Source of the DNA: Candidatus Colinaster scatohippi
GTDB lineage: Bacteria > Bacillota > Clostridia > Lachnospirales > Lachnospiraceae
DNA length: 64,000 nt
NCBI GenBank assembly: GCA_018064805.1
Contig: JAGHUN010000012.1
Location: 1-64,000, forward strand
Direction of reading: 5' to 3'
Position 1 is the stretch's first letter. Each line of letters begins with the position of its first letter. The translations under genes and the position numbers were made by a program. Below the pieces are notes generated by a model. The model was given only the letters and a program-made list of their open reading frames with translations, had not been told where the DNA came from and made no database searches. Below are positions 55,316 to 63,710 of the stretch, piece by piece.

Positions 55316-55853
55316 CTTGCTTATACCTTTCCCATATTATTTTGGAATTATTGGGGTTACTTCCCCTTTTTGCCACTCCAAGACAAACCTCTTCGTATTG
55401 ACTATATTCAGCTCCTAAATCAAGTACTTTAGCATAAAAAGAAGATTCATCCAGCATGACATAATCATCTGCAACATATTCATTTTGGGCTAACTCCGAC
55501 ATCTCTTTTTGCGGAGCAATCACCAAATCAGGCCCATCGACTGCAGTTCTGACAACAAATGCCTGAAATTGTTCACTATTACTTTTTGAATAAAAAGATA
55601 TCTCAATATTACCCGGCACATTTTCTTCAAGTATGCTTCTAAGACCCTCTGCTGACTCCTGATTCATCCTGTCATCAAGTATAAGCACACTTAAATCAAC
55701 CTGTTGCCCTTCTCTGACACCAAGCATTGATGCCACTAAAAAAGCGCAAACTACCACTGCAACAATCACAACTACAATTGTTACTGCATAATATTCCCAT
55801 ATCCAATTAAGCTTTTCTTTAAATGATAGGCTTTTAAACTTCTCCAGATTCAT
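55308..55853 (-). CDS. Small membrane-anchored protein of unknown function
   Basis: A 181-residue protein I do not recognise. It has a short cytoplasmic N-terminus, one membrane helix (about residues 23-45) and an outer domain of about 130 residues with DLSVLILDDR and PDLVIAPQKEMSEL, a pattern similar in style to the lobe of a solute-binding protein. It lies between a YesL-like gene (20-base overlap) and the GH3 gene, and is likely coexpressed with the sugar transporter. It may assist the transporter; this is inference only. Confidence 0.7.
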   Translation of the reverse strand: MNLEKFKSLSFKEKLNWIWEYYAVTIVVVIVAVVVCAFLVASMLGVREGQQVDLSVLILDDRMNQESAEGLRSILEENVPGNIEISFYSKSNSEQFQAFVVRTAVDGPDLVIAPQKEMSELAQNEYVADDYVMLDESSFYAKVLDLGAEYSQYEEVCLGVAKRGSNPNNSKIIWERYKQDE

Positions 55854-56490
55854 ACTCTTCTTCTACCTTAGGATCAACCTTCTCGAATATTTTAACAAGC
55901 AACATACTACAAAAATAGCACGGAACTGCCAATCCATAGAATATCCATAACGGAATCCAATAATCCGAAAGAAGCGTCAAAGATACCGGAAACAAAAATA
56001 TAATCGGCATACACACCGAGCGAGGCAGGAATGCCACAACAAGTTTTCCGGCATTTTGTATTGTCGTTTTTACATCAGCATCATATCTTGCTAATAAAGG
56101 ATATATATAATTGAACATCATTGATATTATTAAAACCAAAAGTGCTATAGCAACTTCAATCACAATATCATATTGCCCAAGACCACTTAATATACCTTGT
56201 CTTATAAGATATATATCTTCAGCAAAAAACAGTATTATGAGCAATTCAACTACCCATACCTTGGTCCCATTTTTAAAATTATCTTTAAAAGCATTAATGA
56301 AACCACGGGTAATTCCACCCTCTTCATTACGAGCCATGCGTAGCGTTACCGCATACATGGCCGCGAATGAAGCTCCAACCGTAATGATTGGTATAGAAAA
56401 AATTAATGTCAAAATATTCAGCCACACAAGATCGACAAATTTCCCTACTGTTCTGAAAAATAAATTGTCCATCGAAAAAATCGTTCTCAT
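55834..56490 (-). CDS. YesL-family (DUF624) membrane protein
   Basis: A 218-residue protein with about five membrane segments and the DUF624 layout: FFRTVGKFVDLVWLNIL and IITVGASFAAMYAVTL at its N-terminal, a charged middle with ITRGFINAFKDNFKNG. YesL proteins are regularly encoded beside ABC sugar importers of the MalFG type but their role is not known. AAGGAG precedes the start. Here it follows the MalG-type permease gene and precedes the small unknown membrane protein. Confidence 0.88.
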   Translation of the reverse strand: MRTIFSMDNLFFRTVGKFVDLVWLNILTLIFSIPIITVGASFAAMYAVTLRMARNEEGGITRGFINAFKDNFKNGTKVWVVELLIILFFAEDIYLIRQGILSGLGQYDIVIEVAIALLVLIISMMFNYIYPLLARYDADVKTTIQNAGKLVVAFLPRSVCMPIIFLFPVSLTLLSDYWIPLWIFYGLAVPCYFCSMLLVKIFEKVDPKVEEEYESGEV

Positions 56491-56507
56491 TGTGCACTGT
56501 CTCCTTA

Positions 56508-57350
56508 TTATTCCTTAACACCACCGAGTGCTACACCGGCGATAATATACTTAGATAACAAGAAGTATACTATAAACAGAGGTAAAACTGTAAGTAAAAG
56601 ACCACAGTAAATTGCACCATACTCTGTCTTGTAAATATCACCCTTAAGCAAACTTACCATAATAGGCATTGTATACTTATTCTTATCTGTAAGAAGAATA
56701 AGTGGAAGGAATAAGTTATTCCAGCTCTGTACGAAACTGAAGATTGCCTGAGTAGCAATAGCCGGCTTCATAATCGGAATAACAATTTTGTTAAATGTGT
56801 AAAATTCTCTGGCGCCATCAATTCTAGCTGAATTAATGATATCGATAGGAAGTGCCGGTATCATGAACTGTCTCATAAAGAACACCATGGCCGGCGCTGC
56901 AATGGAGGGTAATATAAGCGCCAGAAAATTATTAGTCATATGTATCTGGTACATAAACTGGTAGAAACCAATACTTACAACCTGTGCAGGAATCATCATT
57001 ACTGCAAGAATAAAAGTAAAGAAACCATCTCTGAGCTTCCACTTATATACAACTAATGCATATGCTGTCAATGACGAGAAATATACTGCAAATGCTGTAG
57101 CTCCACAGGAAATAATCATAGAGTTTCTAAAACCAATAAGTGGATTAAAACTCTTACCTGTGAGAATCTTCATATTATTGAAAAATGCTCCTGAAGGAAC
57201 AAGCGAGATTGCGTGCTGCTGAATCTCATATGTAGTTCTTGTAGCATTAACAATCATGATATAGAACGGCATAATGCTTAGTATTGCAAGCAAAATACAT
57301 ACTATATACTGGATGAGCTTATAAACACTAAATGACTTTTCTACTTTCAT
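56508..57350 (-). CDS. Carbohydrate ABC transporter permease, MalG type
   Basis: A 280-residue inner-membrane permease with six expected segments and the EAA loop RIDGAREFYTFNKIVIP, which contacts the ATPase. LIPSxAF-like and MIPAQVVSIGFY lie in the middle. It pairs with the MalF-type gene (four-base ATGA overlap) to import oligosaccharides for the GH3 enzyme. No ATPase gene is found in the operon, so a shared ATPase is probable. Confidence 0.93.
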   Translation of the reverse strand: MKVEKSFSVYKLIQYIVCILLAILSIMPFYIMIVNATRTTYEIQQHAISLVPSGAFFNNMKILTGKSFNPLIGFRNSMIISCGATAFAVYFSSLTAYALVVYKWKLRDGFFTFILAVMMIPAQVVSIGFYQFMYQIHMTNNFLALILPSIAAPAMVFFMRQFMIPALPIDIINSARIDGAREFYTFNKIVIPIMKPAIATQAIFSFVQSWNNLFLPLILLTDKNKYTMPIMVSLLKGDIYKTEYGAIYCGLLLTVLPLFIVYFLLSKYIIAGVALGGVKE

Positions 57351-58327
57351 GCTTTTGCTCCTCCCTTCGCTGCTTTCTTCATGGCCTTTTCAGCCTTCTT
57401 AATCGCTTTCTTTTCAGCCACTTCATACTTATCTCTCATTAAGAAGAAGATAATAGCTGAACAGATAGAAATAAGAATAAACATAATCATACTGGCTGCT
57501 GAAGCTCTATTATACATATAGCTTCCTGAGAAAGCCTGATTGTAAATAAATACGCTTGCTGTAAGTGTTGCATTGTTCGGACCGGACTTTGTAACTAAGA
57601 GGTTCGGGATATCGAACATCTGAAGACCACCAATAAGCGAATTTACAAGCATATAAATAAGTACTGTTCTGATATTAGGAATTGTAATACTCCAGAACTT
57701 CTTAAAATCAGAAGCACCATCAATTTCAGCTGCTTCAAAAAGCTCCGGATTAATTCCAAGAATACCCGAAATCAGAATAATCATTGTATAGCCATACCAC
57801 TGCCAGAACTGAATGAATGCAACAACGCCTCTTGCCCAAGTCTTATTCTGCATAAAGAAATAAGGCTCTTTAATTATTCCAAGAGTTTTAAACAAATCAT
57901 TCATAGGACCCATTGGATATCCAAAAAGCGCACCAAACAGGATAGCTACTGTTGCTGCTGTAATAATATTCGGCATATAGAATATTACTTTGAATATTCC
58001 CTGTCCTTTTACAGGCTTTGTCTTTGTGAACCATGCCGCAAGAAGCAATGCCAGGAATATCTGTGGAATGAAGTTAGCAATCCAAATACCAATTGTATTG
58101 CTAAGTGCAGTTCTAAATGTTCCGGTGCCAAGTATCTGTTTAAAGTTTGCAAACAGATCTTCTTGTACATGTGCAGTTGCCAAAGTCGAACCAAGACCCT
58201 TCATATCTGTAAATCCGAGGAATATTGTAAATACAAGCGGATACAGCGTAAAAAGAATGAAGGCAATAACGAATGGCACACTGAAAATATATCCGTATTT
58301 AGCGTACGATACTTTCTTCTTATTCAT
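57347..58327 (-). CDS. Carbohydrate ABC transporter permease, MalF type
   Basis: A 326-residue permease with about six spans and the EAA loop EIDGASDFKKFWSITIP. The N-terminal segment has KYGYIFSVPFVIAF; the C-terminus is a lysine/alanine-rich tail (KAEKAMKKAAKGG). It forms the membrane pore with the MalG-type protein. A conserved hairpin between it and the binding-protein gene probably lowers its expression relative to the binding protein. Confidence 0.93.
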   Translation of the reverse strand: MNKKKVSYAKYGYIFSVPFVIAFILFTLYPLVFTIFLGFTDMKGLGSTLATAHVQEDLFANFKQILGTGTFRTALSNTIGIWIANFIPQIFLALLLAAWFTKTKPVKGQGIFKVIFYMPNIITAATVAILFGALFGYPMGPMNDLFKTLGIIKEPYFFMQNKTWARGVVAFIQFWQWYGYTMIILISGILGINPELFEAAEIDGASDFKKFWSITIPNIRTVLIYMLVNSLIGGLQMFDIPNLLVTKSGPNNATLTASVFIYNQAFSGSYMYNRASAASMIMFILISICSAIIFFLMRDKYEVAEKKAIKKAEKAMKKAAKGGAKA

Positions 58328-58350
58328 TAACTATTAACCCCCAACCAAGT

Positions 58351-58377
58351 ATGCCCCCCGCCTTATGCGGAGGGCAT
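58351..58377 (-). terminator. Intercistronic hairpin after the binding-protein gene
   Basis: ATGCCC(C)CCGC and GCGG(A)GGGCAT form an 11-position stem with one mismatch and a five-base loop in the 81-base gap between the binding-protein gene and the first permease gene. Such hairpins usually protect the binding-protein mRNA end and give it more product than the permeases. Confidence 0.55.
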
Positions 58378-58408
58378 GCTCATTATTGTGTTATTTAATC
58401 AGTCTAAA

Positions 58409-59827
58409 TTATTCAACTACAACATCAAGGTTGTCACCAACATTCTGCTTGAATGCAGCGATTGCCTCATCTCTTGTAAGGTTGCCTGATGTGTACTCAC
58501 GTACAGCATCTCTCCAGTACTGGTTGATTGTCTCATCGTACTGTGTAAGGTTCTTACCATTTGCATAAGCGTTAGCTGGAACAAATGCATCGAACATGTT
58601 CTGTCCACCAAGGAACTCAAGCTCACCATTTGACTTAGACATTACTGTACCAGAAGCTACACAGTCCTTTGTGCCGCCTTCACCATTAAGTGTTCCGTTA
58701 GCCCACTTATACTGAAGACCATCTTCTGTAGAGTTAAGTGTAATCCACTCAATAATCTTACCAACTGCTTCTGCCTTTGTTGTATCCTTGTTAGCAAGTA
58801 CCCATGTACCACCCCAGAAGAAACCGATTGGAGGTGCACAAACTGCCCAGTCACCATATGTTCCTTCACCTACAGCTTCACCACCGCAGTTAGGAGCAAG
58901 TGTGTAGTTAATGAGCCAAGCCGGTCCGAAGAAACCGAAGATACCCTTAGGGCCTTCACCCTTCATATCTGCGAACCAAGCATCCTGCCAGTCCTGAGTA
59001 TCATTGTGGTAACCATTGTCCTTGAGCTGCTTAGAAAGGTCAAGGAATGCTTCTCTTTTAGGATCGATTGTAAGCTTACCATCTACAATCCAACCAGCGT
59101 CTGAGCTGTTCTCAACTGCGTGCCAAAGGTCACCGTCACCAGAGATGATTCCGTATCCCTTACCCTTAAGTGTCTCAGCTGCTTCGAAGAACTTATCCCA
59201 AGAGCCTGAACCAGCACCGATAATGTTAGCGATTTCTGTTGGATCATCTGTTCCGAATGTATCCTTAGCGATTGAACGACGATAGATGAAAGCACCACCT
59301 GTTGCCTGATATCCAAGAGCTACAAGCTTACCATCAGAAGGTCTTGTTCCTATATCAACTGTATACTGAGCGATATCAGCACTGCTGAGTCCGCCTGCTA
59401 CATCGATACCAAGATCTTCGTAAGCTGCTGCAAAACCTGAAGCATCGCCCTGTGCATACTTAAGAACGAAAGCTGCCTCTGCTGCGTAGATATCTGGAGC
59501 CTCTGCGCCACCTGCTGCAAGAGCCTGGTCAAGAGCTGGCTGGTAAGCACCATCTGTTGTTGCGATAATTGTTGTGTTTACTGTGTAACCAAAGTCAGGA
59601 TTTGCTTCAAGGAACTTGTCAACCATTCCAGGAATCTCATCTGTGAATGACCAAAGATTGATTACGTTGTCTCCATCTGCCGGAGCTGCTGGAGCTGCGT
59701 CATCTGATACAGCTGCCGGTGCATCTGCTGCTGGAGCGTCACCTGCTGGTGCAGCATTGCCACAACCAACTAATAATGAAGCAACCATTGCAGTTGCGAG
59801 AAGTGATGATAATAACTTTCTCTTCAT
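58409..59827 (-). CDS. Sugar-binding lipoprotein of an ABC importer
   Basis: A 472-residue extracellular solute-binding protein of family 1. The signal peptide ends in the lipobox LLVGC (Cys22), followed by an Ala/Asp/Pro-rich linker; the rest is a two-lobed domain, with VINLWSFTDEIPGM opening the fold. It captures oligosaccharides for the permeases downstream. A good ribosome binding site (GGGAGG) precedes the ATG. It is the first gene of the operon and is divergent from the AraC-type regulator. Confidence 0.93.
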   Translation of the reverse strand: MKRKLLSSLLATAMVASLLVGCGNAAPAGDAPAADAPAAVSDDAAPAAPADGDNVINLWSFTDEIPGMVDKFLEANPDFGYTVNTTIIATTDGAYQPALDQALAAGGAEAPDIYAAEAAFVLKYAQGDASGFAAAYEDLGIDVAGGLSSADIAQYTVDIGTRPSDGKLVALGYQATGGAFIYRRSIAKDTFGTDDPTEIANIIGAGSGSWDKFFEAAETLKGKGYGIISGDGDLWHAVENSSDAGWIVDGKLTIDPKREAFLDLSKQLKDNGYHNDTQDWQDAWFADMKGEGPKGIFGFFGPAWLINYTLAPNCGGEAVGEGTYGDWAVCAPPIGFFWGGTWVLANKDTTKAEAVGKIIEWITLNSTEDGLQYKWANGTLNGEGGTKDCVASGTVMSKSNGELEFLGGQNMFDAFVPANAYANGKNLTQYDETINQYWRDAVREYTSGNLTRDEAIAAFKQNVGDNLDVVVE

Positions 59828-60247
59828 TTATAAATCCTCCCTATGAATTTAAATACCCCACCAATTGGGTTAGTTGATGATATGAATATACCAAAGTGTT
59901 AAAAACAATCATACAGAATAGTTGCTAACTCATTTTGAATTATTGCTAAATCTTACTCAAATTTTATTGTCAAAATATTGTCAAATCATTGATTTTTCAT
60001 CTTTTTTTGTGCAAATTCACACATTTCTGCATTATTTTGCACACATTGCGTACTTTTGCATTGTTGATTTCCACCATAATTATAGCAATTAAACATAAAT
60101 CTATATTGTTAATTATTGTTTTATGTTATGCTATTTTAGGATTAAAAAAGAAGCAAACCTATAAATAATAGCAATTTTTTAATATCTATCATTTATAAAC
60201 GCTCCTTTATTGGTGAATTATTATATTAAATATAGAGGTCTTATTTT
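59828..60247. promoter_or_regulatory. Divergent control region between the sugar ABC operon and the AraC-type gene
   Basis: This 420-base stretch holds no gene. On the minus strand TGGTATATT (TATATT at 59885-59890) is an extended -10 for the transporter operon with a poor -35, as expected for an activated promoter. About 80-100 bases further up are two direct copies of TTGTCAAA (59967-59974 and 59978-59985), 11 bases apart. An inverted pair TGTGCAAA/TTTGCACA (60008-60015 and 60036-60043) follows. These are the best candidates for AraC-type operator sites. I see no clear promoter for the regulator gene itself and no convincing cre box. Confidence 0.5.
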
Positions 60248-61204
60248 ATGATTGAAAATCTAAAGGGTATACACGAAACCGTCATTTACAAGGAAAACAC
60301 TCACCTGATGCTTTATGACAATACACAATATGAAGACTATCCTGCCCATTGGCATAGGCCGGTCGAGATTATTATGCCTATTGATGGAACTTATTCAGTA
60401 ATAATCAATAACACTACTTACAATCTCAACCCAAATGAGATTATTATGATTGCTCCGGGTGTAATTCATATATTAAAAGCGCCACCAACAGGGCGAAGAA
60501 TAATATTCCAGGTTGATTTATCACCGATTAATGATATATTCGGACTTAATTCTATCGTTTCTTTCCTGGCACCTGCCTCTGTTTTCACAAAAGATACTGC
60601 TCCTCAGATTCACGAAGAGCTTGTTGCTCTCATTAATGATTCTGCAAAGGAGTATCTGGGAAGCAACGATCTTAACGTAATAAACAGAATGCGTCAGGAA
60701 AGCAGTCCTATTGTAAGCGAGAATAATCTCTGCGAGCTTTCTATTTATTCCAAAGTCATCCGAATGTTTACATTAATTGGAAGACATCACCTGCAAAGGG
60801 TTCAGTCCGAAACACGAAGCACTGTTAAACAACAGGAATACATCGGCAAGCTGATGACCGTATGCGACTATATAGATACTCATTTTGCTGAGGAACTTCA
60901 GCTTGATGACATTGCCACAATGAGCGGCTTCAGTAAATACCACTTCGAAAGACTATTTAAGGAATTTACTAATCTGTCATTCTACAAATATGTTAATAGA
61001 AAACGAATCTCTCATGCGGAGCAGCTCTTAGCCAACAATTCGTTATCCATAACGGATGTAGCTATTCAGTCAGGCTTCTCAAATCAGTCTTCTTTTATCA
61101 GAATGTTTAAGATAATGAACAATTGTACACCTACTGATTTCAGAAGAATGAAGGACTCAAGCAATCTGCAAAAAAGAAGAAGCAAGGCTATCAAACATTA
61201 TTAG
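60248..61204 (+). CDS. AraC-family transcriptional regulator
   Basis: A 318-residue regulator with an N-terminal cupin (HWHRPVEIIMPIDG, APGVIHILKAPP) that probably senses a sugar, and a C-terminal AraC domain with two helix-turn-helix units: LDDIATMSGFSKYHFERLFKE and, near the end, ITDVAIQSGFSNQSSFIRMFK. It is divergent from the sugar ABC operon and most likely controls it through the repeats in the 420-base interval between them. A strong bidirectional terminator follows. Confidence 0.93.
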   Translation: MIENLKGIHETVIYKENTHLMLYDNTQYEDYPAHWHRPVEIIMPIDGTYSVIINNTTYNLNPNEIIMIAPGVIHILKAPPTGRRIIFQVDLSPINDIFGLNSIVSFLAPASVFTKDTAPQIHEELVALINDSAKEYLGSNDLNVINRMRQESSPIVSENNLCELSIYSKVIRMFTLIGRHHLQRVQSETRSTVKQQEYIGKLMTVCDYIDTHFAEELQLDDIATMSGFSKYHFERLFKEFTNLSFYKYVNRKRISHAEQLLANNSLSITDVAIQSGFSNQSSFIRMFKIMNNCTPTDFRRMKDSSNLQKRRSKAIKHY

Positions 61205-61227
61205 CTCGCTTCCATCCATAACGCAAA

Positions 61228-61260
61228 AAAAGCCCCACCGATTAATCTCGGCGGGGCTTT
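61228..61260. terminator. Bidirectional terminator between the AraC-type and OFA transporter genes
   Basis: AAAGCCCC-A-CCG and CGG-C-GGGGCTTT form a strong GC-rich stem with A and T runs at both sides, between two convergent genes. Confidence 0.8.
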
Positions 61261-61286
61261 AATAATCCAATAAAATCTAGTTACTA

Positions 61287-62627
61287 TTACTTATTATCTG
61301 CAATCTTTCTTACCATAAACAGAGAAATAAGTAATGAAACAATATACAGAGCCAATGTTACATAGAGAACTGTCTGGTATCCTAATGGGTTAACAGTAAT
61401 CATTTCCCCATGATATTCAACCTGTGTAAGTGCTTCCGGATGAGCATTCTCTACAGCCTTTACAATAGCTGCTGCCATCTGGTTACCTGTAAGTCCTGCA
61501 ATACCCCAAGCTGAAAGTGTAAGACCATGAATAGCCGAAATATTACTCATACCATAATGATCTGATAAAAGGTTTGGTACGTTAGAGAAACCACCACCGT
61601 ATCCTGCATTTACCATGAAAATAAGAGCAATTACAAGAACTATTAATGCCATACTTCCTGCAGCATTTGCGTTTACAATACCCTTTGTAACAACTGTAAG
61701 TCCTGTAAGTACAATCGAGATGATAAAGATAATCTTGTATACAGTATTTCTATCCTTCATTCCATCAGCCATTGCTGAGAATCCAAGACGTCCACCTGCA
61801 TTAAATACAGCAGAAATTGTAGAAATAATAGCTACTGAACCTGCAAGTCCAATACACTTAACAATTGACTTCTCCTGAGAAATAAGAGCAAGACCACATG
61901 TAATATTAAGGTAGAACATAAGCCAAATACCAATATAGTTTGTAATTGGCTTAGACTTAATAACTTCAAATGTACCCGGTCCCTTATCAGCTCCTGTTGG
62001 CTCATGCCATCCTGCCGGCTTCTTAAGGAATAAATGACCTACAAACATCATTACAAAATAAACTGCAGCAAGAATGTAGAACATCTTATATACACCAACT
62101 GATGCAAGAAGCTTCTCCATAATTGGTGAAGCGATAGCCTTAGCAGCGCCAAAACCTGCAACTGCAAGTCCTGTAGCAAGACCCTTACGATCCTGGAACC
62201 AAAGCATAAGTGTCTTAACAGGTGATAAGTAACCTGTACCAAGTCCAACACCCATTATGAAACCGTAACATATATAAATACCAATTAACGAAAGCAGGCT
62301 TCCCTGATGATTACCACCATACCAGATAAAGAAACCTGTACCTGCCATACCACCTGCAAAGCAGATTGAAGCAATAAGTGATGCTTTGTGAATATCTTTT
62401 TCAACAAAGCTACCTAAGAATGCTGCTGACATTCCAAGGAAGAAAATAGCAAAACTGAATGCCCATTCAGTCGCTCCCTTGCTGAAACCAATGTGCTCAC
62501 CGATTTCCTGGCTAAAAAGTGACCAGCAGTAAACTGTACCGATACTGCAGTGCAAAAGTAATGCCGGAATAGCACCACGAATCCACTTATTCTCGCGCCA
62601 TCCACTTGTCTTAGTTGTGTTTTCCAT
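61287..62627 (-). CDS. MFS transporter, oxalate/formate antiporter (OFA) family
   Basis: A 446-residue transporter with twelve expected membrane segments of the OFA family (WSLFSQEIGEHIGFSKG, MGVGLGTGYLSPVKTLMLWF, and GGRLGFSAMADGMKDR in the middle loop). OFA members exchange small organic acids; the substrate cannot be told from the sequence. GAGGTG precedes the ATG. It has its own promoter with palindromes between promoter and start, and ends at the terminator shared with the AraC-type gene. Confidence 0.88.
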   Translation of the reverse strand: MENTTKTSGWRENKWIRGAIPALLLHCSIGTVYCWSLFSQEIGEHIGFSKGATEWAFSFAIFFLGMSAAFLGSFVEKDIHKASLIASICFAGGMAGTGFFIWYGGNHQGSLLSLIGIYICYGFIMGVGLGTGYLSPVKTLMLWFQDRKGLATGLAVAGFGAAKAIASPIMEKLLASVGVYKMFYILAAVYFVMMFVGHLFLKKPAGWHEPTGADKGPGTFEVIKSKPITNYIGIWLMFYLNITCGLALISQEKSIVKCIGLAGSVAIISTISAVFNAGGRLGFSAMADGMKDRNTVYKIIFIISIVLTGLTVVTKGIVNANAAGSMALIVLVIALIFMVNAGYGGGFSNVPNLLSDHYGMSNISAIHGLTLSAWGIAGLTGNQMAAAIVKAVENAHPEALTQVEYHGEMITVNPLGYQTVLYVTLALYIVSLLISLFMVRKIADNK

Positions 62628-62662
62628 CTTCTCACCTCTAAAGAATTATTATTCATTATCAC

Positions 62663-62739
62663 ATATACATATTGATATATTCTCATATGTATATTCATAT
62701 ATCACAGAATAATATAACTTATTTAGTCACTTATTGCAA
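62663..62739 (-). promoter_or_regulatory. OFA transporter promoter with palindromes
   Basis: On the minus strand TTGCAA (62734-62739), 17 bases and TATATT (62711-62716) form a good promoter. Just downstream, before the ribosome binding site, is a 9-bp inverted repeat ATATACATA/TATGTATAT (62663-62671 and 62686-62694) and a second overlapping one (GATATAT/ATATATC, 62674-62680 and 62697-62703). They could be operator sites covering the start of transcription. Confidence 0.55.
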
Positions 62740-62801
62740 CACTTTAGAGGGTGTTCTTTTTATTTGAAAGATGACTTTTATAGAAATCTTTTATTTTATT
62801 A

Positions 62802-63710
62802 TTATGCTTCTTTTAAAATTAATGACAGTATGTAAGCATAAATCTTTGATATGCAAAAAGACAGAATAAATATGACTACAATTACAATCAGATTAGTTGC
62901 CAATCTGTTCCCAATTGTCCGATAAATGAAAGTAACAAGCCTTGGCCCTATTATCATCTGTAAACCGTACATTTCCAATGTTCCACAACTCAGAATATCC
63001 CACAATTTTCCCGAACTTACATAACTGCTTATCCCTGCAATTCCTATTACCAGAATAATCGCCACTACATAGAACATCTCTGTTATAGGTGAATTAAGCT
63101 TGCTTTTGTAACCAAATAGATACAACAGAATTATTCCAACAGGGATACATATAATCTGAAGAACATGTGAAAGATTTTTCTTCTTCATAAAGAAACCCAA
63201 CATAATTACCGGTATCCTGTTAGTAAAAATGAATATCTTGTTATACCCTGTAAACAGCTCAATTGCAACACTTATAAGCAACCAGAACACCAGTACAATT
63301 ACTATCTTATATCTGTTATTCCACTGAATGAATAGGGGATATATAAGATAGAATATAAAGATTGCCGGAACAAACCAAAGAAACGCTCCGCCACCTTTTT
63401 CAAAAAAATCAACCATTGTGGCTGCTTTTATCATTTTGATTAAGGGCATCCCCTTAATAATTGCAGCTGCAACAATTAAAAGAAGAAATTTAACATAAAT
63501 TGTTAAAAACCTATTTTTTAACAGCTCTGAATATTTAATTTCCTTATCAGCTAACGAATACGCCGATACAAAGAAAAACAAATCGACGCCTATGTAACCC
63601 GTTTTAACAATAAACGCCTCAATAGGTCCGCTTGTAACAGGCATCCACAGATGGAAAATCAATATTAACAACGCTGCTATACTCTGCAAAAACTTCTTAT
63701 TGCTCATCAT
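62802..63710 (-). CDS. Acyltransferase family 3 membrane protein
   Basis: A 302-residue membrane protein with about nine or ten segments. It has the acyltransferase-3 opening with LQSIAALLILIFHLW, where His is catalytic, and the YIGVDLFFFVSAY block. Such proteins acetylate or succinylate polysaccharides and lipids. It overlaps the end of the partial gene to the right by 14 bases. Target is unknown; it might act on the surface glycan but is far from the cluster. Confidence 0.85.
   Translation of the reverse strand: MMSNKKFLQSIAALLILIFHLWMPVTSGPIEAFIVKTGYIGVDLFFFVSAYSLADKEIKYSELLKNRFLTIYVKFLLLIVAAAIIKGMPLIKMIKAATMVDFFEKGGGAFLWFVPAIFIFYLIYPLFIQWNNRYKIVIVLVFWLLISVAIELFTGYNKIFIFTNRIPVIMLGFFMKKKNLSHVLQIICIPVGIILLYLFGYKSKLNSPITEMFYVVAIILVIGIAGISSYVSSGKLWDILSCGTLEMYGLQMIIGPRLVTFIYRTIGNRLATNLIVIVVIFILSFCISKIYAYILSLILKEA

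Noticed and set aside
60190-60205. Possible catabolite-repression (cre) box near the AraC-type gene
   Set aside because: The sequence around AAACGCT lacks the symmetric half; it does not match the consensus well.
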